A DNA stretch of 5,829 nt from positions 1 through 5,829 of the forward strand of contig CAZZBJ010000113.1 in NCBI GenBank assembly GCA_964652805.1. Reading direction: 5' to 3'. This document shows positions 1 through 5,273 of this stretch, one piece after another. The translations under genes were made by a program, and so were the position numbers. The stretch's first letter is position 1. Each line of letters begins with the position of its first letter. The stretch comes from Claveliimonas sp964652805 (GTDB lineage: Bacteria > Bacillota > Clostridia > Lachnospirales > Lachnospiraceae). The notes below the pieces were generated by a model. It was not told where the DNA came from. It saw only the letters and a list, made by a program, of their open reading frames with translations, and did no database searches.

Positions 1-108
1 CAGGTTTTATGCGGCCTGCAAGTACTTTCTTTATTATTTAACTGTCAAACTCCCGTAAAACATCTCTGCGGATTCAGGGCAAACCTTGCAAAATGGTGCG
101 TAATCACG
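1..108. other. Upstream stretch without a recognised gene
   Basis: This AT-rich stretch precedes the promoter/terminator region of the ECF operon. Frame 1 on the + strand is open from the window edge to a TAA at 109-111, but its 36 codons match no family I recognise. In many Clostridia rplQ lies just before ecfA1, and these codons do not look like the end of ribosomal protein L17. It is most likely the intergenic tail behind a gene outside the window. Confidence 0.5.
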
Positions 109-114
109 TAAAAT
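86..114 (+). promoter_or_regulatory. Candidate sigma-A promoter for the ecfA1 operon
   Basis: A -35 box TTGCAA (86-91) is followed by 17 bases and a -10 box TAAAAT (109-114). Each box differs from consensus at one position and the spacing is optimal. Transcription would start near 121, leaving a leader of about 75 bases before the ATG at 196. The -10 box is also the left end of the inverted repeat at 109-148. The boxes are read directly from the sequence; activity is inference. Confidence 0.5.
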
Positions 115-148
115 AAGACACAGTATGTAAATGCTGTGTCTTATTTTA
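109..148. terminator. Long AT-rich inverted repeat, probable bidirectional terminator
   Basis: The arms TAAAATAAGACACAG (109-123) and CTGTGTCTTATTTTA (134-148) are perfectly complementary over 15 bp. The stem can extend inward by three more pairs, one of them G-U, to a four-base loop at 127-130. The A-run on the left and T-run on the right suit an intrinsic terminator on either strand, and the likely client is an upstream gene outside the window. The T-run is short and lies inside the stem. An operator role cannot be excluded, because the left arm overlaps the -10 box of the candidate promoter. Confidence 0.6.
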
Positions 149-151
149 ACA

Positions 152-173
152 GGAAAATCCTTTCGGATTTTCC
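152..173 (+). other. Short perfect hairpin in the ecfA1 leader
   Basis: GGAAAATCC (152-160) and GGATTTTCC (165-173) form a perfect 9-bp stem with a four-base TTTC loop. It ends five bases before the GGAG at 178-181 that probably serves ecfA1. There is no T-run, so it is unlikely to be a terminator. It could affect mRNA stability or access to the ribosome binding site, but no known riboswitch class is recognisable here. Confidence 0.45.
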
Positions 174-195
174 GTATGGAGATGGAAAAACCGAT

Positions 196-1053
196 ATGAA
201 ACGTAATATGATCCAGACAGAAAAGCTCGTGTTTGAATATGAAAAAAGAGATGAGGAGGGAACTGTCATCGGCACCTCCCGGGCCATCGACCAGGTGGAC
301 CTTGGGATTGAGGAGGGACAGTTTATCGCCATCCTGGGCCACAACGGTTCCGGCAAGTCCACCCTGGCCAAGCACATGAACGCCATCCTCGTGCCCACGG
401 GAGGGACCGTGTGGGTGGACGGCATGGACACGAAGCGCCCGGAAGATCTCTGGAACGTGCGCCAGAGCGCAGGCATGGTATTCCAGAACCCGGATAACCA
501 GATCATTGCCACCGTGGTGGAGGAGGACGTGGGCTTTGGCCCGGAGAACCTGGGCGTCCCTACAGATGAAATCTGGAAGCGGGTGGAGGACAGCCTGAAG
601 GCTGTAGGCATGATCGAGTACCGGCATCACTCCCCCAACAAGCTGTCCGGCGGTCAGAAGCAGCGGGTGGCCATCGCCGGCGTCATCGCCATGGAGCCCA
701 AGTGCATTGTTCTGGACGAGCCCACCGCCATGCTGGACCCAAGCGGCAGGAAGGAAGTCTTAAAGACCGTGCGGGATCTGCGCCGCGGGAAGCATGTGAC
801 GGTCATCCTCATCACCCACTACATGGAGGAAGTGATCGATGCGGACCGGATCTTCGTCATGGACCACGGCCACATTGTCATGCAGGGGACGCCCCGGGAA
901 ATCTTCTCCCAGGTGGACACCCTGAAATCCTACCGTCTGGATGTGCCCCAGGTGACCATGCTGGCGGATGAACTGAAGAAGCGGGGGCTGGATATCCCGA
1001 CCGGAATACTGAAAAAGGAAGAGCTGGTGGAAGCGCTATGTCGATTAAATTAG
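196..1053 (+). CDS. ecfA1: ECF transporter ATP-binding protein EcfA1
   Basis: This is one of the two ABC ATPases of the energy-coupling factor module, which powers uptake of vitamins or other micronutrients brought by separate S components. The 285-residue product, close to the family's usual length, carries a Walker A motif GHNGSGKST (48-56), Q-loop FQNPDNQ (Q97), signature LSGGQ (150-154), Walker B IVLDEP with catalytic E175, and switch histidine H208. The start is chosen at ATG 196, with GGAG at 178-181 somewhat far upstream. ATG 208 gives a protein starting MIQTEKLVFEY, which resembles many family members, but it lacks a clear ribosome binding site. A GTG at 136 in the same frame lies inside the terminator-like repeat and is rejected. 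The 3' end overlaps ecfA2 by 16 bases, suggesting coupled translation. Confidence 0.95.
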   Translation: MKRNMIQTEKLVFEYEKRDEEGTVIGTSRAIDQVDLGIEEGQFIAILGHNGSGKSTLAKHMNAILVPTGGTVWVDGMDTKRPEDLWNVRQSAGMVFQNPDNQIIATVVEEDVGFGPENLGVPTDEIWKRVEDSLKAVGMIEYRHHSPNKLSGGQKQRVAIAGVIAMEPKCIVLDEPTAMLDPSGRKEVLKTVRDLRRGKHVTVILITHYMEEVIDADRIFVMDHGHIVMQGTPREIFSQVDTLKSYRLDVPQVTMLADELKKRGLDIPTGILKKEELVEALCRLN

Positions 1054-1901
1054 AACATGTAAACTATATATACAGCCCGGGCACGGCCTACGAGAAGAAG
1101 GCACTGTCAGATATCTGCCTGGAGATCCCCCGCGGCGAGTTCGCGGGCATCATCGGTCACACCGGCTCCGGGAAATCCACCCTGGCCCAGCACCTGAACG
1201 GCCTCATACGGGCCACCAGCGGGACGGTCTGGTATAACGGGGAAAATATTTACGGGGAAGGCTATGACATGAAAAAGCTCCGCAGCCAGGTGGGGCTGAT
1301 CTTCCAGTATCCGGAGCATCAGCTCTTTGAGGTGGACGTGCTGACGGATGTGTGCTTTGGCCCTAAAAATCAGGGCCTCTCCCCTGCGGAGTGCGAGCAG
1401 AGGGCGGCCCAGGCCCTGCGGCTTGTAGGACTGAAGGAGAAATACTGGAAATCCTCGCCATTTGAGCTGTCCGGCGGACAGAAGAGAAGGGCTGCCATTG
1501 CCGGCGTCCTGGCCATGCGCCCCGGCGTCCTTGTGCTGGACGAGCCAACGGCCGGCCTGGACCCGAAGGGGCGGGACGAGATACTGGATCAGATCGCCTA
1601 TCTCCACAGGCAGAGCGACATGACAGTTATCCTTGTGTCCCACAGCATGGAGGATATGGCAAAATACGCGGACCGGATCATTGTCATGAACAAGGGGGAG
1701 ATCCTGTACAACGACACACCGAAGCAGGTCTTCGCCCACTACCAGGAGCTGGAGAAGATCGGTCTTGCGGCGCCCCAGGTCACCTACATCATGCACGACA
1801 TACGGGAGGCCGGGTTCGACGTGGGGGTGACGGCCACCACGGTGGAGGAGGCTGCGGACGAGATTATGGAGGCTGTAAAGAAAAGGCGGGAGAGAGGATA
1901 G
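1038..1901 (+). CDS. ecfA2: ECF transporter ATP-binding protein EcfA2
   Basis: This is the second ATPase of the ECF module and forms a heterodimer with EcfA1 on the cytoplasmic face of EcfT. The product is 287 residues. It has Walker A GHTGSGKST (40-48), Q-loop FQYPEHQLFE with Q90 (the HQLFE form is typical of EcfA2), signature LSGGQ (144-148), Walker B VLVLDEP (164-170) with catalytic E169, and switch histidine H202. All ATPase residues are intact, so both sites of the heterodimer should be active. The ATG lies within the last codons of ecfA1 in another frame, with GGTGG at 1026-1030 as a modest ribosome binding site. The stop codon is directly followed by the ATG of ecfT. The tail after about residue 250 is less conserved and ends in a basic stretch, KKRRERG. 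Confidence 0.95.
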   Translation: MSIKLEHVNYIYSPGTAYEKKALSDICLEIPRGEFAGIIGHTGSGKSTLAQHLNGLIRATSGTVWYNGENIYGEGYDMKKLRSQVGLIFQYPEHQLFEVDVLTDVCFGPKNQGLSPAECEQRAAQALRLVGLKEKYWKSSPFELSGGQKRRAAIAGVLAMRPGVLVLDEPTAGLDPKGRDEILDQIAYLHRQSDMTVILVSHSMEDMAKYADRIIVMNKGEILYNDTPKQVFAHYQELEKIGLAAPQVTYIMHDIREAGFDVGVTATTVEEAADEIMEAVKKRRERG

Positions 1902-2726
1902 ATGATACGAGATATTACAATAGGACAATATTATCCGGCCCAGAGCGTCCTGCACCGCCTGGACCCCAGGGTGAAGCTGGTGGGAACCCTTCTCTACCTG
2001 ATCTCCCTGTTTCTGTTTAACAGTATCCCCGGGTACCTGGCGGCCACTGTGTTCCTGGCGGCCATCATACGCATGTCCAAGGTGCCCTTTTCCTATATCA
2101 TGAAGGGAATGAAGCCCATCATCATGCTGCTGCTGATTACGGTGCTGTTCAACCTGTTCCTTACAAGGGGAGGCGAGACTTTATTCCACGCCTGGATTTT
2201 CACCATCACGGAGGAGGGTCTGCGGACAGCTGTGTTCATGGCGATTCGTCTGATCTACCTGATCGCCGGCTCCTCCCTTATGACATTTACCACCACTCCC
2301 AATGCCCTGACAGACGGCATTGAGAGCCTTCTGCATCCCCTCAACAGGATACATGTGCCGGTTCACGAGGTGGCGATGATGATGTCCATTGCCCTCCGGT
2401 TCATCCCTATCCTCCTGGAGGAGACGGACAAGATCATGAAGGCGCAGATCGCAAGGGGAGCGGACTTGGAGAGCGGGAACATCATCCAGAGAGTGAAAAA
2501 TATGGTTCCCATCCTTGTGCCCCTCTTTGTGTCTGCCTTTCGGCGGGCCAACGACCTGGCCATGGCCATGGAGGCCCGGTGCTACCGGGGCGGAGAGGGC
2601 CGCACGAAGATGAAGCCTCTGCGGTACAAGAGCAGGGATCGGATGGCCTGCCTTGTCATGGTGATCTATGTGGCGGCCGTGTTTGTCATCGGAAGATACG
2701 TGTCCTTCCATATATGGATTTTCTAG
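1902..2726 (+). CDS. ecfT: ECF transporter transmembrane protein EcfT
   Basis: This membrane scaffold of the ECF importer holds the EcfA1-EcfA2 ATPases and engages interchangeable S components. The 274-residue product begins MIRDITIGQYYPAQSVLHRLDP, characteristic of the family. Hydrophobic segments are visible at about 25-40, 44-57, 72-87, 109-127 and 249-265. The two coupling-helix motifs that contact the ATPases appear as ARG (184-186) and ARC (225-227, in EARCYRG). The gene starts on the base after the ecfA2 stop, with GAGG (1894-1897) and GGGAG (1888-1892) just upstream, which fits translational coupling. No S-component gene is in the window, so this is best read as a shared group II module. 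The substrate cannot be told from these genes. Confidence 0.95.
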   Translation: MIRDITIGQYYPAQSVLHRLDPRVKLVGTLLYLISLFLFNSIPGYLAATVFLAAIIRMSKVPFSYIMKGMKPIIMLLLITVLFNLFLTRGGETLFHAWIFTITEEGLRTAVFMAIRLIYLIAGSSLMTFTTTPNALTDGIESLLHPLNRIHVPVHEVAMMMSIALRFIPILLEETDKIMKAQIARGADLESGNIIQRVKNMVPILVPLFVSAFRRANDLAMAMEARCYRGGEGRTKMKPLRYKSRDRMACLVMVIYVAAVFVIGRYVSFHIWIF

Positions 2727-2734
2727 GCTGAATT

Positions 2735-2756
2735 CTCCGGGATGGATTTTCCGGGG
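2735..2756 (+). other. Small GC hairpin in the ecfT-truA gap
   Basis: Bases 2735-2740 (CTCCGG) can pair with 2751-2756 (CCGGGG), including one G-U pair, around a 10-base loop. No T-run follows, so it does not look like a terminator and truA is probably transcribed together with ecfT. The hairpin may separate the two messages or have no function. Confidence 0.3.
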
Positions 2757-2784
2757 GATGTGCGATCGTCCCAGTATAGTTTAG

Positions 2785-2801
2785 AAAGGAAAAGAGACTT
2801 G
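2785..2801 (+). promoter_or_regulatory. Ribosome binding site fixing the TTG start of truA
   Basis: AAAGGA at 2785-2790 stands eight bases before TTG 2799-2801. From this TTG the protein reads (M)RRIKLTVAYDGTNYCGWQ, the normal TruA N-terminus. The in-frame ATG at 2742 would add 19 non-family residues, MDFPGDVRSSQYSLERKRD, and has no comparable ribosome binding site. Confidence 0.75.
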
Positions 2802-3674
2802 AGACGGATAAAGCTGACGGTTGCCTACGATGGTACCAACTACTGCGGCTGGCAGGTCCAGCCCAACGGGATCACCATAGAGGAGGTCCTCAATAAAAAG
2901 CTTGGCGCGCTCACAAAGGAGGAGATCCGGGTCATCGGCGCCAGCCGCACCGACTCCGGAGTCCACGCTTTGGGAAATGTGGCGGTCTTTGACACAGAGA
3001 GCACCATTCCCCCGGAGCGGATGGCTCTTGCCCTGAACCAGAAGCTGCCGGAGGATATCGTGATCGTAAAGTCCGAGGAGGTGCCGCTTTCCTGGCATCC
3101 CAGATACCAGAACCACATCACCAAGACCTACGAGTACCACATCTACAACGCCAGGACGGCCAATCCCATGAAAAAACGTACCAGCACTTTTGTGTACGTG
3201 CCTCTGGATGTGGAGAAGATGAGGGAGGCAGCCGCCTTCCTCGTGGGTGAGCACGATTTTGCCAGCTTCTGCTGTATCCGCGCCAACACGGAAGACACGG
3301 TGCGCTGTATCCACAGCCTGGAGGTGGAGGAGCTGCCCTGCACGGAAGACGCCTTCTCCTACAGAGAGGCGGGGGCCAGGGAGATTGTCATCCGGGTCAC
3401 AGGCAACGGATTTCTCTACAACATGGTCCGCATCATCGCCGGCACCCTGATCCGGGTGGGCCGGGGCTTTTACGAACCGGAGAAGGTGAGAGAGATACTG
3501 GAGGCCAGAGTGCGCACAAAGGCCGGCGTGACAGCGCCGCCTCAGGGACTTGTCCTTATGGAGATACGGTACGGGGAAAAGAGCGGACCTGGAGCGCACC
3601 CTGGCAGGCGGCGGAAGGAGAAGGAAGATGCATATCAGAAATGTCAGAGTATACAGGGAAGACAAGAGCTTTGA
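2799..3674 (+). CDS. truA: tRNA pseudouridine(38-40) synthase TruA
   Basis: TruA converts uridines 38, 39 and 40 in the tRNA anticodon arm to pseudouridine in the cytoplasm. Counting from TTG 2799, the 291-residue product has the N-terminal RIKLTVAYDGTNYCGWQ block, the catalytic motif GASRTDSGVHA with nucleophile D52, the ITKTYEYHIYN segment with the conserved tyrosine near 111, GNGFLYNMVRIIAGTL (202-217), and the C-terminal TAPPQGLVLMEIRY (245-258). The usual protein ends about there. This frame runs on for some 33 mostly polar residues, rich in Arg and Lys at first, before a TGA inside nagA. The gene follows ecfT by 72 bases without a clear terminator, in the ecfA1-ecfA2-ecfT-truA order common in Bacillota, and overlaps nagA by 47 bases. 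Confidence 0.93.
   Translation: MRRIKLTVAYDGTNYCGWQVQPNGITIEEVLNKKLGALTKEEIRVIGASRTDSGVHALGNVAVFDTESTIPPERMALALNQKLPEDIVIVKSEEVPLSWHPRYQNHITKTYEYHIYNARTANPMKKRTSTFVYVPLDVEKMREAAAFLVGEHDFASFCCIRANTEDTVRCIHSLEVEELPCTEDAFSYREAGAREIVIRVTGNGFLYNMVRIIAGTLIRVGRGFYEPEKVREILEARVRTKAGVTAPPQGLVLMEIRYGEKSGPGAHPGRRRKEKEDAYQKCQSIQGRQEL
3615..3630 (+). promoter_or_regulatory. Ribosome binding site fixing the nagA start
   Basis: AAGGAG at 3615-3620 lies seven bases before ATG 3628-3630. The frame is open upstream to an ATG at 3550, but that extension reads the 3' end of truA out of frame and resembles nothing in the family. The strong site and the fit of MHIRNVRVYREDK to deacetylase N-termini set the start at 3628. 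Confidence 0.85.
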
Positions 3675-4797
3675 GGAGGGGGACATCTATATAGAGGACG
3701 GGCTTTTCGCAGAGCCGCGCGGCGGCTGCGGGAACCAGGAGGAGACAGTTGACGGGGAGGGGTGCTACGTCATCCCCGGCCTTATCGACATCCACTTCCA
3801 CGGCTGCATGGGCTATGACTTCTGCGACGGCACGGAGGAGGCCCTAAAAGAAATCGCAAAGTATGAGGCTTCTGTAGGTGTCACGGGCATCAACCCGGCG
3901 ACCATGACTCTTCCTGTGGAGGAGCTGGAGACTGTCCTGGCTGCGGGGGCGGCCTACGGCAGGAAACAGAAGGCCCGGCCGAACCCGGAAGAGGCGGATT
4001 TCCTGGGAGTGAACATGGAGGGCCCCTTTATCAGCGAGGCCAAGAAGGGAGCCCAGGACGCCAGAAACATCCTGCTCTGTAACGTGGATATGTTCCGCCG
4101 TTTCCAGAAAGCGGCAGAGGGAACGGTGAACTATATCGGCGTGGCCCCGGAGCGGGAAGGGGCGCTGGACTTTGTGGAGGCGGTGAAGGATGAGGTCTGC
4201 GTGTCCCTGGCTCACACCAACGCAGACTATGACTCGGCAAAGGCGGCCTGCGACAGGGGCGCCTGCCATGCGGTGCATCTCTATAACGCCATGCCCGCCT
4301 TCACCCACCGGGCGCCCGGTGTGGTGGGGGCCGTGGCGGACAGCCCTCATGTGATGGCGGAGCTGATCTGCGACGGCGTTCATGTCCACCCGGCTGTTGT
4401 GCGGGCCACCTTCAAGATGCTGGGGGAGGACCGGATCGTTTTCATCAGCGACAGCATGCGGGCCACAGGCATGCCCGACGGCAGGTACACGCTGGGAGGC
4501 CTGGACGTGGATGTAAAGGGCGATCACGCCATCCTTGTGTCCGACGGGGCCCTGGCCGGCTCGGTCACCAACCTGATGGACTGCGTGCGCACAGCGGTGA
4601 AGCAGATGGATATCCCCCTGGAGACGGCGGTGGCCTGCGCCACCATGAACCCGGCAAAGAGTCTGGGCGTGTATGAGAGCCGGGGTTCCATCACCGCAGG
4701 GAAGAAGGCGGACCTGGTGCTGCTTGACAAAGACCTGAACCTGAAGGCGGTCATCAAGGACGGGAAAATGCTGGCCGGGAAAGTAAAAGAGAAGTAA
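3628..4797 (+). CDS. nagA: N-acetylglucosamine-6-phosphate deacetylase NagA
   Basis: NagA hydrolyses N-acetylglucosamine-6-phosphate to glucosamine-6-phosphate and acetate, a step in amino-sugar use and cell wall recycling. The 389-residue product has normal family length and the amidohydrolase fold order: GLIDIHFHGCMGYDF with H56-x-H58, MEGPF with metal ligand E131, LAHTNAD (H196), HLYNAM (H217), ICDGVHVHP (H252), ISDSM with catalytic D275, then SDGALAGS and the MNPAKSLG...GSITAGKKADLVLLD closing domain. The HxH pair is present, as in the Bacillus enzyme; the E. coli enzyme has Gln and Asn there. The gene overlaps truA by 47 bases, so it is probably cotranscribed with it. The usual partner nagB (glucosamine-6-phosphate deaminase) and a GntR-type regulator are absent from the window. 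Confidence 0.95.
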   Translation: MHIRNVRVYREDKSFEEGDIYIEDGLFAEPRGGCGNQEETVDGEGCYVIPGLIDIHFHGCMGYDFCDGTEEALKEIAKYEASVGVTGINPATMTLPVEELETVLAAGAAYGRKQKARPNPEEADFLGVNMEGPFISEAKKGAQDARNILLCNVDMFRRFQKAAEGTVNYIGVAPEREGALDFVEAVKDEVCVSLAHTNADYDSAKAACDRGACHAVHLYNAMPAFTHRAPGVVGAVADSPHVMAELICDGVHVHPAVVRATFKMLGEDRIVFISDSMRATGMPDGRYTLGGLDVDVKGDHAILVSDGALAGSVTNLMDCVRTAVKQMDIPLETAVACATMNPAKSLGVYESRGSITAGKKADLVLLDKDLNLKAVIKDGKMLAGKVKEK

Positions 4798-4804
4798 AAG
4801 AGAC

Positions 4805-4827
4805 GGCAAATATTTGCCCGAATGGGC
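4805..4827. repeat. Two overlapping inverted repeats after nagA
   Basis: GGCAAATATTTGCC (4805-4818) is a perfect 14-base palindrome. GCCCGAATGGGC (4816-4827) is a 4-bp hairpin sharing three bases with it, so the two structures exclude each other. They start eight bases after the nagA stop and end directly before the TTGACA of the next promoter. Neither has a proper T-run, so as a terminator for nagA they are weak. A protein-binding site near the promoter is possible, but I recognise no known operator. Confidence 0.45.
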
Positions 4828-4856
4828 TTGACAAATAAATCCGGATAGGATAGGAT
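4828..4856 (+). promoter_or_regulatory. Sigma-A promoter of the T-box/tyrS unit
   Basis: A perfect -35 box TTGACA (4828-4833), a 17-base spacer and a -10 box TAGGAT (4851-4856, four of six matches) predict a start near 4863. That falls just before the T-box leader, as expected for a riboswitch with its own promoter. It lies 30 bases past the nagA stop. Confidence 0.75.
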
Positions 4857-5128
4857 TTCAGTCAGACGGAGCAATATACGAAAAGGCTTGGAAAAGAACA
4901 AGTAGCATCCGGGACACCCGCACAGAAAGCAGCCGGCTGATGAGAGGCGCGCAAAGGAACCGCATGCGAATACATCTTGGAGCTGCACACCGAAGGCCGG
5001 GAGACGGAGGTAGGCTGTGACGGGTTGGCGCACGTTAAAGTGCCAGGCTGTGATCTGAAGAGGAGAGACATGTCAATCTGACAGGGGAGCAGCCGGATGA
5101 GGCCTGCGCCGCAAGGCGCCGGTAAAGC

Positions 5129-5159
5129 AAGGTGGTACCGCGAAGGATTGTTCGCCCTT
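5129..5159 (+). promoter_or_regulatory. T-box antiterminator
   Basis: AAGG (5129-5132) pairs with CCTT (5156-5159), and GCG (5140-5142) with CGC (5153-5155). The seven-base bulge UGGUACC (5133-5139) carries the UGGU that binds the free tRNA 3' end. Bases 5154-5159 are shared with the terminator stem, so only one of the two structures can form. This is the standard T-box arrangement, and every pair here is Watson-Crick. Confidence 0.9.
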
Positions 5160-5187
5160 ACTGTGTAAAAGCAGTAAGGGCTTTTTT
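5154..5187 (+). terminator. T-box intrinsic terminator
   Basis: GCCCTTACTG (5154-5163) and CAGTAAGGGC (5172-5181) form a perfect 10-bp stem with an eight-base loop, followed by six T residues (5182-5187). It stops transcription when tRNA-Tyr is charged. It lies 86 bases before the tyrS start. Confidence 0.95.
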
Positions 5188-5273
5188 GTATTCCGGAGAG
5201 CCTGCCCGCCCCGCAGAATGAGAAACCACGGCACAAAAACAGATAAAAAATAAAAAGATAAAGGAGAAGAAAA
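5188..5273 (+). promoter_or_regulatory. tyrS leader and ribosome binding site
   Basis: Past the T-box terminator the message has an A-rich unstructured stretch (about 5230-5260) and then AAGGAG at 5261-5266, seven bases before ATG 5274. The low-structure lead-in and strong site suggest efficient translation once the terminator is bypassed. I see no small gene here. Confidence 0.8.

Larger units (their letters stand above)
4863..5187 (+). promoter_or_regulatory. Tyrosine-specific T-box riboswitch
   Basis: This leader senses the charging of tRNA-Tyr and lets transcription continue into tyrS when uncharged tRNA accumulates. Stem I spans about 4885-4984. Its specifier loop shows the S-turn strands AGUA (4901-4904) and GAA (4968-4970), followed by the specifier UAC (4971-4973), a tyrosine codon. 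Flanking helices are 4905-4908 with 4964-4967, 4910-4912 with 4960-4962, and 4894-4897 with 4975-4978. Middle-region hairpins include about 5028-5044 and 5071-5083, and a GCAA-loop hairpin at 5106-5119 is in the stem III position. The T-box AAGGTGGTACCGCG is at 5129-5142. Its variable base U (5136) would pair with discriminator A, as expected for tRNA-Tyr. The exact 5' end is inferred from the promoter. Confidence 0.95.

Noticed and set aside
43..48. TTGACA on the - strand as a promoter -35 box
   Set aside because: No convincing -10 box lies at 16-18 bases, and no gene on that strand is visible before the window edge.
136..195. GTG at 136 as an earlier start of ecfA1
   Set aside because: It lies in the right arm of the terminator-like repeat, has no ribosome binding site, and adds 20 residues unlike EcfA1 encoded by the leader hairpin.
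1107..1955. Long open frame on the - strand opposite ecfA2
   Set aside because: It mirrors the codon pattern of a GC-rich gene; the product matches no family and is rich in His, Gly and Leu as expected of a shadow frame.
2775..2780. TATAGT as the -10 box of a separate truA promoter
   Set aside because: There is no -35-like sequence at the right distance (2752-2757 is CGGGGG) and no extended -10, so cotranscription with ecfT is more likely.
3550..3627. ATG at 3550 as the nagA start
   Set aside because: The extra 26 residues are the end of truA read in another frame; AAGGAG at 3615-3620 clearly serves ATG 3628.
2781..3686. 301-codon open frame on the - strand opposite truA
   Set aside because: truA on the + strand carries all family motifs; the reverse frame has no recognisable domain.
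3844..4809. 321-codon open frame on the - strand opposite nagA
   Set aside because: Its length comes from strong third-position GC bias in nagA; the product has no family motif.
4862..5236. 124-codon open frame on the - strand across the T-box
   Set aside because: The region is a structured leader RNA on the + strand; the reverse product is not recognisable.
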